DNA of 64,000 nt, taken from the NCBI GenBank assembly GCA_963836375.1, contig CAWIJK010000004.1, forward strand, positions 682,001-746,000, read 5' to 3'. Shown here piece after piece: positions 16,887 to 25,424 of the stretch (positions within the stretch are counted from its first letter, which is position 1; every line of letters starts with the position of its first letter). The notes beneath the pieces were generated by a model. It saw only the letters and a list, made by a program, of their open reading frames with translations, was not told where the DNA came from and searched no databases. The translations under genes and the position numbers were made by a program. This DNA is from CAWIJK01 sp963836375. GTDB taxonomy: Bacteria > Actinomycetota > Acidimicrobiia > Acidimicrobiales > RAAP-2.

Positions 16887-19387
16887 CCGCCGGGGGCGAC
16901 GGGCCGGTGGGCCGCGGCCCGGGGCCCGGCGCCGTGGCCGCCGGGGGGACCCAGGCGGCAGTGGGCGGCGGGGGCGCCGGGCCCGGCGGGTGGGGGGGCT
17001 GGTCGAGGTGGCGCTCGGTCGTCTTCGCGCCGGTGGGCGACGGCCAGCGGCGCCGACGGGGCAGCGACGGGCTGCGCCTGGCCGCCTCGGCCCTGGCCCT
17101 CGGGTGCTGCCTGGCCCTCATCAGCTACGGCTCGCGGGTCGACCGGGCCGTGCTCAACGTCGTGCACCCCCCGCCCCGGGGGCTCAGCTGGCTCGTCAGC
17201 GTCGTCTACGACGTCGGGTGGGTCGCGGTCATCGCGGCGTTGGTCGTGGTGGCCCTGGTGGCCCGGCGCTGGCTGGTCGCCCGCGACATCGCGTTGAGCG
17301 CGCTGGTGACCCTCGCGGTGAGCGGGCTGCTCTTCGTCGCCCTCGGCTCCGACGGGGGTCGGGGGGGCACCCTGGCCGTCGAGGGCTACGGCGTGCGGTT
17401 CCCCGTCCTCCAGATCGCCCTGTTCATGGCCGTGGGCACCGCCACCCTCCCCTACCTGGCCCGGTCGGTCCAGCGCCTGGTCGAGATCCTGATCGCCCTG
17501 GTCGCCCTGGCCTCGGTGGTCGGGGGCCACGGCCTGCCGGTGAACGTGCTCGGCAGCCTGGCCGTCGGCTGGGGGGCGACGGCGGCGGTCCACCTCGCCT
17601 TCGGCTCCCCCCTCGGCCTGCCGGCGACCGCCGACGTGGCCCGGTTGCTGGACGACCTCGGGGTGCCGGTGACCGGGGTGCGGGCCCGGGCCCGCCAGCT
17701 CTGGGGGGTGTCGACCTACCGGGCCGACGGGGCCGGACCGGAGCACGCGGACCTCGGGGTCACCGTCTACGGGCGCGACGCCGCCGACGCCCGGCTCCTG
17801 GCCAAGACCGGGCGCTTCCTCTTCTACCGCGACTCGGGCCCCACCTTGACCTTCACCCGGCTCCAGCAGGTCGAGCACGAGGCCTTCGTCACCCTGCGCG
17901 CCGCCCAGGCCCGGGTCCGGGTCCCAGAGGTCGTCGAGGCCGGTGCCGCCGGGCCGAGCGGCGACGCCGTGCTGGTGACCCGCCAGCCGTCCGGGACCGC
18001 CCTGGCCGCCACCGAGGCGGACGAGGTGAGCGAGGCCGTGCTCGACGACATCTTCGCCCAGGTGCTCGCCCTGCGGGGGGCCCGCATGGCCCACGGGGCG
18101 CTGAGCGGCGAGACGATCGTGGTCGACCCGGCCGGGGCCACGGCGGCCCTGGTCGACCTGCGCAACGCCACGGCCAACGCCCCGCCGGCGCGCCTCGACC
18201 GGGACCTGGCCGGGGCGATCGGGGCGGTGGCCGTCGCCGTCGGGGCCGACCGGGCCGCCGCGGCGGCGGCCCGCTGCGTCGGCCCGGCCGACCTGGCCGG
18301 GGCCCTGGCCCACCTGCGCCGGGCCGGCCTCGACCCGTTGTTGGCCCGCGACCTGCGCGGCCGCAAAGGCCTCTTGGAGGAGGTCCGCACCAAGGCGGCC
18401 GGGCTCTCGTCGATCGAGGTGCCCGAGCTGGCCGAGCCCCGGCGGGTGAGCTGGCCCACCCTCATCGTGGTGGTGGGCACCCTGGTCGGGGGCTGGGCGC
18501 TGATCGGGGTCCTGCTCGACGTGTCCCAGTCCTTCGACACCATCGTCGGGGCCAACTGGGTCTGGGTGGTCGCCGCCTTCGTGCTGGCCCAGCTGGCCTT
18601 CGTGGCCTCGGCCGTCGAGGACCTGGGCTCGGTGTCGGGCGCCCTCCCCCTCGGACGGGTCATCGGCCTCGAGTTCGCCAACAGCTTCAGCGCCCTGGCC
18701 GGCGGCTCGCCGGCCACCCTGGCCACCCGGGTCCGCTTCTTCCAGCAGCAGGGCTACGACGGCTCGCTCGCCCTGAGCTCGGGGGTGGTCATCAGCACCG
18801 CCAGCTGGTTCGTCAAGGGTGCCCTGTTCGTCATCTCGCTCCCCTTGGCCTGGGGCGCCCTCGAGTTCGGCACCGAGCCCGAGTCGGGGGGCGGGGCCAG
18901 GACGGTGTGGCTCCTCTTGGGGCTGGTGGTCGTGGTCGCCGTCGCCCTCGGCCTCGGCCTGGCCGTCCCCCGCCTGCGCCGGCTGGCCGCGGACAAGCTG
19001 CGCCCGAAACTGTCGTCGGTCTGGCGCGACGCCCGGGAGGTCCTCAGCGCGCCGCGCAAGGTGGCGCTGCTCCTCGGCGGGGCCGCCGCCAGCCAGCTCC
19101 TGGTGGCGCTCGCCCTGTCGGTGTCGCTCCGGGCCTTCGGCGACCACCTGGGGGTGGCCACCCTCATCGTCGTGATCACCCTGGCCTCGATGGTGGGCGG
19201 CGTCTCACCGGTGCCCGGCGGCATGGGGGTGGTCGAGGCCGGGTTGATCCTCGGGCTCACCGCGGCGGGCATCAGCGAGTCCGACGCCACCGCGGCGGTC
19301 TTCATCCAGCGGCTCTTCACCTCCTACCTGCCGCCGATCTGGGGTTGGGTCACCCTGGTGTGGATGCGCCGCCGGGACTACGTCTGA
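16883..19387 (+). CDS. Membrane fusion protein: PAP2-like N terminus, kinase-like middle, UPF0104/LPG-synthase-type flippase C terminus
   Basis: This 834-residue protein has three parts. Residues 65-240 are membrane spans ending in GGHGLPVNVLGSLAVGW, a degenerate form of the PAP2 phosphatase G-H-x3-D-V motif with Asp replaced by Asn. Residues 260-510 are a soluble kinase-like region with a catalytic-loop-like MAHGALSGETIVVD and an ALVDLRNA segment where kinases have DFG; the usual catalytic Asp is absent. Residues 525-825 are about seven spans of the UPF0104 family (lysylphosphatidylglycerol synthase flippase fold) with EFANSFSALAGGSPATLATR and GGVSPVPGGMGVVEAGLI. The C-terminal aminoacyl transferase of true MprF is missing. 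GTG 16883 overlaps the GH13 stop (GTGA). Transport of a lipid-linked molecule is inference. Confidence 0.82.
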   Translation: MTAGGDGPVGRGPGPGAVAAGGTQAAVGGGGAGPGGWGGWSRWRSVVFAPVGDGQRRRRGSDGLRLAASALALGCCLALISYGSRVDRAVLNVVHPPPRGLSWLVSVVYDVGWVAVIAALVVVALVARRWLVARDIALSALVTLAVSGLLFVALGSDGGRGGTLAVEGYGVRFPVLQIALFMAVGTATLPYLARSVQRLVEILIALVALASVVGGHGLPVNVLGSLAVGWGATAAVHLAFGSPLGLPATADVARLLDDLGVPVTGVRARARQLWGVSTYRADGAGPEHADLGVTVYGRDAADARLLAKTGRFLFYRDSGPTLTFTRLQQVEHEAFVTLRAAQARVRVPEVVEAGAAGPSGDAVLVTRQPSGTALAATEADEVSEAVLDDIFAQVLALRGARMAHGALSGETIVVDPAGATAALVDLRNATANAPPARLDRDLAGAIGAVAVAVGADRAAAAAARCVGPADLAGALAHLRRAGLDPLLARDLRGRKGLLEEVRTKAAGLSSIEVPELAEPRRVSWPTLIVVVGTLVGGWALIGVLLDVSQSFDTIVGANWVWVVAAFVLAQLAFVASAVEDLGSVSGALPLGRVIGLEFANSFSALAGGSPATLATRVRFFQQQGYDGSLALSSGVVISTASWFVKGALFVISLPLAWGALEFGTEPESGGGARTVWLLLGLVVVVAVALGLGLAVPRLRRLAADKLRPKLSSVWRDAREVLSAPRKVALLLGGAAASQLLVALALSVSLRAFGDHLGVATLIVVITLASMVGGVSPVPGGMGVVEAGLILGLTAAGISESDATAAVFIQRLFTSYLPPIWGWVTLVWMRRRDYV

Positions 19388-19441
19388 GCCCGATCGGGCC
19401 GGGGGGCGGGCGGCTGGTAGACCCGGGTCGAGGAGGCGCCG

Positions 19442-20800
19442 ATGGAGGGGACCAAAGAGGAGCGCCGGGCGGCCGGTCGGGAGCTGCGCCGGGCGGTGCC
19501 GAGGTCGGCCCACGCCCACTGGCGACCCGGCGCCACGCGCCCTGACCCGGTCGAGGTGCTCGAGGCCCAGGCCGCCTCGCGCATCGACGAGCTGGTCCCG
19601 GTCCGCTACGGGCGCATGGCCGAGTCCCCGTTCGCCTTCTTCCGCGGCGGGGCGGCGATCATGGCGGCGGACCTGGCGTCGACGCCGGTGACCGGCCTTC
19701 GGGTGCAGGCCTGCGGCGACGCCCACGTGTCCAACTTCGGCGAGTTCGCCACCCCCGAGCGCAACGTCGTCTTCGACATCAACGACTTCGACGAGACCAT
19801 CCCGGGGCCCTGGGAGTGGGACGTCAAGCGGCTGGCCGCCAGCCTCCATGTCGTGGCCCGCCAGTCGGGCGCCTCGCCGTCCCAGTGCGACGAGGTGGTC
19901 GCCACCGCGCTGCGCGACTACCGCGAGCGGTTGGCCGAGTACACGACGATGCGGGCCCTCGACCTGTGGTACGACCGGATCCACATCGACGACGTCATCA
20001 CCCACTTCCCCCGCCGGTACCGGCCCCTGGTGAAACGCGACGTGAAGAAGGCCCGCCGCAAGACCCACCGGCGGGCGGTGGCCAAGCTGACCAAGGCGGT
20101 CGGCACCGAGACCCGGTTCGTCGAGGACCCGCCGGTCATCGTCCACCTGGACAACACAGAGGTCGAGATGGCCGAGGTGATGACCACGGTCGACAACTAC
20201 CGGCTGAGCCTGACCGAGGAGCGGCGCGAGCTGTTCGACCGCTACCAGCTGGTCGACGTGGCCCGCCGGGCGGTCGGGGTGGGCAGCGTCGGCACCGCCT
20301 GCTGGATCGTGCTCTTGGAGGGGCCCGACCACCCCGGCGGGGACCCGATCGTCCTGCAGGTCAAAGAGGCCCAGCCCTCGGTCCTCGAGCCCTACGTCGG
20401 CCAGTCGCACTTCGAGCACGAGGGTCTGCGGGTGGTGACCGGCCAGCGCCTCACCCAGGCGGCCAGCGACCTGTTCTTGGGGTGGACGTCGGCCCCCCGG
20501 ACCGGGCGCCACTACTACGTGCGCCAGCTCTGGGACGTGAAGGGCCAGGGCGACCCCACGGCCATGGACGTGCGCAACCTCACCTACTACGGCGCCCTGT
20601 GCGGGTGGGCGCTCGCCCGGGCCCACGCCCGCACCGGCGACGCGGTCACCCTGGCCGCCTACCTCGGCGGCTCGGACCGCTTCGACCGGGCGGTCGTGGC
20701 CTTCGCCGCCGCCTACGCCGACACCAACGAGCGCGACTACGCGGGGTTCCTGGCCGCCGGCCTGACCGGGCGCATCGTGATCGGCGACCCCCACCGCTGA
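19442..20800 (+). CDS. DUF2252 family protein, kinase-like motifs
   Basis: The 452-residue protein matches the DUF2252 (COG4320) family, whose function is unknown. ATG 19442 follows GAGGAGGCGCC. It contains FFRGG (67-70), CGDAHVSNFG (91-100) and FDINDFDET (111-119). These resemble the catalytic loop (GD-x-H-x2-N) and metal-binding segment of aminoglycoside phosphotransferase-type kinases. A glycine-rich VGVGSVGT (278-285) followed by VLQVKEAQ (304-311) resembles a nucleotide loop plus lysine strand, but comes after the catalytic motifs. No signal peptide or membrane span is evident. It lies 54 bases after the flippase-like fusion on the same strand. Confidence 0.88.
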   Translation: MEGTKEERRAAGRELRRAVPRSAHAHWRPGATRPDPVEVLEAQAASRIDELVPVRYGRMAESPFAFFRGGAAIMAADLASTPVTGLRVQACGDAHVSNFGEFATPERNVVFDINDFDETIPGPWEWDVKRLAASLHVVARQSGASPSQCDEVVATALRDYRERLAEYTTMRALDLWYDRIHIDDVITHFPRRYRPLVKRDVKKARRKTHRRAVAKLTKAVGTETRFVEDPPVIVHLDNTEVEMAEVMTTVDNYRLSLTEERRELFDRYQLVDVARRAVGVGSVGTACWIVLLEGPDHPGGDPIVLQVKEAQPSVLEPYVGQSHFEHEGLRVVTGQRLTQAASDLFLGWTSAPRTGRHYYVRQLWDVKGQGDPTAMDVRNLTYYGALCGWALARAHARTGDAVTLAAYLGGSDRFDRAVVAFAAAYADTNERDYAGFLAAGLTGRIVIGDPHR

Positions 20801-20896
20801 TCAGCGGCGCTCGACACCGCCGACCGGGCGAACCGCGCTCCACCGACGACGCCACGACGGGACGCCGTCGGGGCGCTGTCTCGGGGCGCCGGGCAC

Positions 20897-20902
20897 TAGC
20901 AT
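20897..20902 (+). promoter_or_regulatory. Candidate -10 box (TAGCAT) for the hemolysin III-type gene
   Basis: TAGCAT lies about 60 bases upstream of the GTG at 20965. The leader between contains a perfect 18-base palindrome (20922-20939) and the GGAG ribosome-binding site. No good -35 is visible. Confidence 0.3.
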
Positions 20903-20964
20903 GGCGGCTCGCGGGTCGGTGCCGGGCGGCGCCGCCCGGGGCCAGACGAACGGAGCAAGCCGCC

Positions 20965-21657
20965 GTGCCCACTGCAGCCACACGGGGGGCGGAGCCGGAC
21001 CGGGCGACGACGGCCAGGCCCAAGCCGCTCCTGCGGGGCTGGTTCCACCTGAGCGGTCTGGTCGTCATCCTGGTCGCCGGGCCCCTCCTCATCGCCCAGG
21101 CGCCGAGCGCGGGGGCCACCGTCGCCCTCAGTGTCTACGTGCTCTCGATCGCCCTGCTCTTCGGGGTGAGCGCCGCCTTCCACCTGGTGACCTGGTCGCC
21201 GGCGGCCCGCCGGCGGATGCGCCGGGCCGACCACTCGACGATCTTCATCGCCATCGCCGGCACCTACACGGCGGTGGCCGGCCTGGCCCTGAGCGGCTGG
21301 CCCCGGGTGGCGATCCTGTGCGTCGTGTGGCTCGGCGCCATCGCCGGCATCACGATCCGCCAGGTGTGGCTCGACGCCCCCAAGTGGGCGGTCGCCGTCC
21401 CCTACGTGGTGGTCGGCTGGTGCGCGCTGCTCGTGGTGCCCCCGCTCCTCCACGCCCTCGGTGGCCTCGGGTTCGCCCTCCTGGTCGCCGGAGGCGCCTT
21501 CTACACCGCCGGGGCGGTCGTCTACGCCCTGCGACGGCCCGACCCGGTACCCGAGGTGTTCGGCTACCACGAGGTCTTCCACGCCTGCACCGTGGTCGGG
21601 GCCACCTTGCACTTCGTGGTCATCGCCTGGTTCTGCCTGCCCCTGGCCAAGGCCTGA
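20965..21657 (+). CDS. Hemolysin III / PAQR-type integral membrane protein (TrhA-like)
   Basis: This seven-span membrane protein of the hemolysin III family (PAQR superfamily) has 230 residues, the family length. Signature pieces are the FHLVTW segment near the end of the first cytoplasmic loop, RRADHSTIFIAIAGTYT, and the metal-site motif FGYHEVFHACTVVGATLHF, holding the conserved histidines. GTG 20965 is preceded by GGAG. An ATG at 20901 is out of frame. Members have been linked to membrane lipid homeostasis; the haemolysin name is historical. It converges with the DUF2254 gene. Confidence 0.9.
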   Translation: MPTAATRGAEPDRATTARPKPLLRGWFHLSGLVVILVAGPLLIAQAPSAGATVALSVYVLSIALLFGVSAAFHLVTWSPAARRRMRRADHSTIFIAIAGTYTAVAGLALSGWPRVAILCVVWLGAIAGITIRQVWLDAPKWAVAVPYVVVGWCALLVVPPLLHALGGLGFALLVAGGAFYTAGAVVYALRRPDPVPEVFGYHEVFHACTVVGATLHFVVIAWFCLPLAKA

Positions 21658-21660
21658 GGC

Positions 21661-21678
21661 CCGCGGCCCGGGCCGCGG
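21661..21678. terminator. 18-bp palindrome between convergent genes
   Basis: CCGCGGCCCGGGCCGCGG is a perfect palindrome in the 27-base gap between the stop of the hemolysin III-type gene (plus) and the stop of the DUF2254 gene (minus). Its position and symmetry suit a shared bidirectional terminator. Confidence 0.55.
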
Positions 21679-21684
21679 CCGTGC

Positions 21685-23091
21685 TCAGTCCCCGCCGGGC
21701 CCGGCGGCCAGGGCGACCAGCCGGGCGTAGCGACCCTCGATGTCCCGGCGGTCGTCGGGCTCGGCCACCGACTCCTCGGCCTCCCGGAGCACCATGTCGG
21801 CCTGGCGCATGAGGACCCGGCGCTGCCCGTCGCTCGTGGTGGCCTCCATGACGGCGCCGATCGAGTCGAGGAGGCGGATGAGGACGGCCGGCATCCCCCG
21901 CGCCGCCTGGCGGATCTTGTCGAAGGTCCGGTTGACCATCCGGGCATAGGAGGGGTCGGACTCGATGAGGCGCACCCGTCCGGCCTTGTCCCAGTAGACG
22001 CCCTCGGCCAGGGTGCGGCCCGACACCGCGCTCAGACCCGCCGCCAGCCAGTCCAGGCAGGTGAGGGCAGTGAAGGTGTCGTTGACCGCCGGCGAGAGGG
22101 CCCGGATGGCGATCTCGACCAACTGGTCGATGGCGAACACCGGGTCCTGCATCAAGGTCCGGTGCGGCCCGGTGATGTGGGCCCGGTCGAGGGCCCGGGC
22201 CACCTGCTCGGCCGCCCCCCGGGGCCACACGGTGGCCAGCGGCCGGCCGGCGACCAAGAAGTGCCCGGGACGGTGGTCGAGGCGGATCACCGAGTCGGTG
22301 GTCGAGGCGATGTCGACCAGCTGGGCGTAGCCCACGAACTGCAGGTAGCCGCTCTCGACCGCCGGCACGGCGTGGCCGCGCTCGTCGATCAGCTTCAACA
22401 GCTCGGGGACCGAGCGCCCGCTGTCGAGGCGGGCCGGGGCCGCCGAGCCCGGGCCGTTCTCGGGGAACTCGGCGTCGATCGAGGCCAGCAGGTCCCGGGC
22501 GATGCCGGCGATGACCTCGGGCAGCTGGATCGACTTGGCGATGTGGTGGATGAAGTAGATCAGCACGGCCAGGTCGACCAAGAGCAGCGCCTCGGCGACG
22601 GTGATCGAGAGGTGGGGGACGAAGTCCCCGTAGCGCCCGCTGGCCACCGAGGTGATCGACCCGAGGGCCAGCACCGAGTAGACGAAAGTCCCGACGAACA
22701 CCCCCAGGGTGAGCTGGTTGCCGATGTCGCGGATGAAGTTGCGCATCATGCGGGGCCCGAACTGCTGGGAGGCCAGGGTCAGCGCCAGGATGGTGATCGA
22801 GAAGACGACGCCGATGACGGTGATGACGGCCGCGGCGATGGCGATGAGCACCTGGCGGCCGGCGTCCGCCCCGCCGGTGCGGAACCAAAAGGGCAGGGTC
22901 AGCGCGTGGTGGTAGGCGGCCAGGTCGATCTCGAAGGTGACCGCGAACAGGAGGCACGAGACCACGACCGAGAGGGTGGGGACCAGCCACAGGGTCGTGC
23001 GCAGCGCCTCCCAGCGCCAGCTGGGCAGCTTGGTGTGCCCGTCGCGGCCCATCCGGGCGGATCGGGACTCGGCCTCAGAGGCGCCGGTCAC
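21685..23091 (-). CDS. DUF2254 family predicted membrane protein
   Basis: This 468-residue protein matches the DUF2254 family of predicted membrane proteins, function unknown. Hydrophobic segments occur at about 33-52, 80-105, 130-150 and 165-185. They are followed by a soluble part with HRTLMQDPVFAIDQLVEIAIRALSPAVNDTFTALTC, a conserved family stretch including the ALSPAVNDPxT-like motif. GTG 23091 begins VTGASEAESR and overlaps, as GTGA, the stop of a small upstream open frame (23088-23186). An ion-channel-like role has been suggested for such folds, but I see nothing here that proves it. Confidence 0.85.
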   Translation of the reverse strand: MTGASEAESRSARMGRDGHTKLPSWRWEALRTTLWLVPTLSVVVSCLLFAVTFEIDLAAYHHALTLPFWFRTGGADAGRQVLIAIAAAVITVIGVVFSITILALTLASQQFGPRMMRNFIRDIGNQLTLGVFVGTFVYSVLALGSITSVASGRYGDFVPHLSITVAEALLLVDLAVLIYFIHHIAKSIQLPEVIAGIARDLLASIDAEFPENGPGSAAPARLDSGRSVPELLKLIDERGHAVPAVESGYLQFVGYAQLVDIASTTDSVIRLDHRPGHFLVAGRPLATVWPRGAAEQVARALDRAHITGPHRTLMQDPVFAIDQLVEIAIRALSPAVNDTFTALTCLDWLAAGLSAVSGRTLAEGVYWDKAGRVRLIESDPSYARMVNRTFDKIRQAARGMPAVLIRLLDSIGAVMEATTSDGQRRVLMRQADMVLREAEESVAEPDDRRDIEGRYARLVALAAGPGGD

Positions 23092-23186
23092 CGCTCACCC
23101 CCCGAGCGGACCCTGCGGCGCGGCGCGGCCGGGGCGGGGGCGGGTGTGGGGGCGGGGGAGGGTCGGCTCATGGGCGCGCTCGGCAT
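23088..23186 (-). other. Possible small Pro/Ala/Arg leader ORF coupled to DUF2254
   Basis: ATG 23186 opens a 32-codon frame rich in Pro-Ala pairs and ending in an Arg-rich stretch. Its TGA overlaps the DUF2254 GTG as GTGA. The ribosome-binding site is weak and the composition is close to what this GC content yields by chance, so it may not be translated. A TAGCCT box at 23225-23230 is a possible -10 for both. Confidence 0.25.
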
Positions 23187-23291
23187 GTCGCCGACCAGTC
23201 TTCCCGGCTCACCCTGCACCCCAGAGGCTAATCGGTCCGGGTGGGTCGGTCCGCCCCGACGCCGCCGCTCTCACCGCCGCGGCGCGCCGGC

Positions 23292-24305
23292 TCAGCGGAC
23301 CCGTCCCGGGGCGGCCAGCTGCCCGCAGGCGGCGTCGATCTCGACCCCGCGGGTGGCCCGCACGGTGGCGTTGACCCCGAGATCACCCAACAGGTCCCGA
23401 AAGGCCCGGACCGCCCCCGCCGGGGTGCCCACCACGGCGTAGCCCGGGGTGGGGTTGAGGGGGATCAGGTTGACGTGGGCGCCGAGGGGCCGGGCGAAGG
23501 CGGCCAGCTCGGCGGCGTCCTTGGGCCGGTCGTTCACCGAGTCGATCATGGCCCACTCGATCGAGAGCCGGCGGCGGGTGGCCGCCACGTAGTCGGCGCA
23601 GGCCGCCGCCAGCTCCCCCAACGGGTAGCGCCGGTTGATCGGCACCAGCTCGTCGCGCAGGGTGTCGTTGGCCGCGTGGAGCGAGACGGCCAGGTTGACC
23701 GGCAGCGACGCTGCGGCCAGCCGGCGGATGCCCGGCACGATGCCGACCGTCGACACGGTGAGGTGGCGGGCCGACAGGCCGACGTCGGCGTGCAGGCGGG
23801 TCACCGCCGACCACAGGTTGTCGAAGTTGGCCAGCGGTTCGCCCATCCCCATGAACACGACGTTGGAGACCCGGCGGGGCCGGGCCTGGCGCAGCGCGGC
23901 GACGACCTGTTCGACGATCTCGCCCGCGCTCAGCTGGCGCACGAACCCCGACTGGCCGGTCGCGCAGAACTGGCAGGCCATGGCGCAGCCGGCCTGGGTG
24001 GACACGCACACGGTGACCCGCTGGCGATAGGCCATGAGCACCGTCTCGATCCGGGCCCCGTCGCCCAAGGCCCACAGCCACTTGACCGTGTCCCCGTTGT
24101 CCGCCTCGCGCCGGGCCACCTCGACCAGGGCCGGGGGGAGGGCGGCCTCCAGGCGCTGGCGCAGGGCCAGGGGGAGATCGGTCATCTCGGCCGGCCGCAG
24201 CGCCCGGCGGTGGAGGCCCTCCCACACCTGGGTGCTGCGGTAGCGGGGCTCGTCGGCCAGCAACTCGGCCAGGGCGGCCGGGCTGAGGTCGTAGGGACCG
24301 GGCAC
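23292..24305 (-). CDS. rlmN: 23S rRNA (A2503-C2)/tRNA (A37-C2) methyltransferase, radical SAM
   Basis: RlmN methylates C2 of A2503 in 23S rRNA and A37 of some tRNAs. The 337-residue protein has the radical SAM cluster motif CAMACQFC, the MGMGEPLANFDN segment (GGEP-type SAM site) and STVGIVPGIRRLA. SLHAANDTLRDELVPINRRYP and a conserved Cys near the C terminus (EIDAACGQL) serve as the methyl-carrying residue. GTG 24305 has no Shine-Dalgarno, but TAGCGT sits six bases upstream, so a leaderless message is likely. It is not overlapped with its neighbours. Confidence 0.97.
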   Translation of the reverse strand: MPGPYDLSPAALAELLADEPRYRSTQVWEGLHRRALRPAEMTDLPLALRQRLEAALPPALVEVARREADNGDTVKWLWALGDGARIETVLMAYRQRVTVCVSTQAGCAMACQFCATGQSGFVRQLSAGEIVEQVVAALRQARPRRVSNVVFMGMGEPLANFDNLWSAVTRLHADVGLSARHLTVSTVGIVPGIRRLAAASLPVNLAVSLHAANDTLRDELVPINRRYPLGELAAACADYVAATRRRLSIEWAMIDSVNDRPKDAAELAAFARPLGAHVNLIPLNPTPGYAVVGTPAGAVRAFRDLLGDLGVNATVRATRGVEIDAACGQLAAPGRVR

Positions 24306-24311
24306 CCGATC

Positions 24312-24317
24312 ACGCTA
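24312..24317 (-). promoter_or_regulatory. Candidate leaderless -10 box (TAGCGT) for rlmN
   Basis: TAGCGT on the minus strand ends six bases before GTG 24305, placing the predicted transcript start at the initiation codon. No Shine-Dalgarno is seen. Confidence 0.4.
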
Positions 24318-24362
24318 CGCGCCCCGCCGGGGGCGCCGGACGGCCGACCCCGGCGGGGCGCC

Positions 24363-25424
24363 TCAGGCGCCGAGGGGGAGCGACAGGTTGGGGTCGGCGG
24401 CCAGGGCGAGGGGGCTCGGGCCGTCGTGGACCAGGCGCCAGGCCCCCGCCGCGGCCACCATGGCCGCGTTGTCGGTGCACATGGCCGGGCTGGGCAGGTA
24501 GGCGGGGACCCCGAGGCGCCCGGCCAGCTCGGCCGTGCGCCGGCGCAGGGCCGAGTTCGCCGCCACCCCGCCGGCCAAACAGACCCCCCGGGCACCCGTG
24601 GCCGTCAGCGCCCGGGCGGTCTTGGCCACCAAGACGTCGACCACCGCCGCCTGGAAGGAGGCGGCGACGTCGGCGTTGTTGGCGTCGGGGTGGCGCTCGA
24701 CGGTCCGAACCACCGCCGTCTTGAGGCCCGAGAAGGAGAAGTCGAACCCCTCGTCGAGCATCGACCGGGGGAAGGCGAAGGTCTCCTCGTCGCCGTCGGC
24801 GGCGATACGGTCGATGGCCGGCCCGCCCGGGTAGCCGAGACCGAGGTAGCGGGCGACCTTGTCGTAGGCCTCGCCGGCGGCGTCGTCGATGGTCTGGCCC
24901 AGCAGCCGGTAGCGGCCGGGCCCGAGCATCTCGATCAACAAGGTGTGGCCGCCCGAGACCAACAGCACCACCGCCGGCCAGCCGAGGCCCGGGGACTCGA
25001 GCAACGAGGCGAAGAGGTGGGCCTCGAGGTGGTTCACCCCGACGAAGGGCACGTCCCAGCTCATGGCGAGCGCCTTGGCCCCGCTCAACCCGACCAGCAG
25101 GGCCCCGACCAGTCCCGGCCCGCAGGTGGCGGCGACCGCCTCGATGCCCGCCCCGCCCGGCGCGCCCGCCTCGGTCAGCGCCTGGTCCACCACCTGGCTG
25201 AAGCGCTCGATGTGGGCCCGGCCGGCCAGTTCGGGGACCACCCCGCCGAAGGGGGCGTGCAGCTCGATCTGGCTGGACACCACCGACGAGCACACCCGGG
25301 AGCCGGGCGCCCCGGGGCCGCCGGGGCCCGGGGCGACGACGGCCGCCGCCGTCTCGTCGCACGAGGTCTCGATCCCGAGCACCCCGCCGCCCACCGGTCC
25401 GGTGGCGCTGGGGGGGCCGGTCAC
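24363..25424 (-). CDS. tsaD: tRNA N6-adenosine threonylcarbamoyltransferase TsaD
   Basis: TsaD is the catalytic subunit of the bacterial t6A complex (TsaB-TsaD-TsaE), transferring the threonylcarbamoyl group to A37 of ANN-decoding tRNAs. The 353-residue ASKHA-fold protein shows VLGIETSCDETAAAVV, metal-binding VNHLEAHLF, VLLVSGGHTLL, GEAYDKVARYLGLGYPGGP and LAGGVAANSALR. GTG 25424 is chosen because it overlaps the rimI stop as GTGA and lies just ahead of the conserved N terminus; the longer open frame upstream is another reading of rimI and tsaB. Co-location with tsaB and tsaE supports the assignment. Confidence 0.97.
   Translation of the reverse strand: MTGPPSATGPVGGGVLGIETSCDETAAAVVAPGPGGPGAPGSRVCSSVVSSQIELHAPFGGVVPELAGRAHIERFSQVVDQALTEAGAPGGAGIEAVAATCGPGLVGALLVGLSGAKALAMSWDVPFVGVNHLEAHLFASLLESPGLGWPAVVLLVSGGHTLLIEMLGPGRYRLLGQTIDDAAGEAYDKVARYLGLGYPGGPAIDRIAADGDEETFAFPRSMLDEGFDFSFSGLKTAVVRTVERHPDANNADVAASFQAAVVDVLVAKTARALTATGARGVCLAGGVAANSALRRRTAELAGRLGVPAYLPSPAMCTDNAAMVAAAGAWRLVHDGPSPLALAADPNLSLPLGA

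Noticed and set aside
20901..21812. ATG 20901 frame (303 codons) as the hemolysin III-type gene start
   Set aside because: It is out of frame with the membrane protein and runs through the convergent gene; the GTG at 20965 is in frame with a ribosome-binding site.
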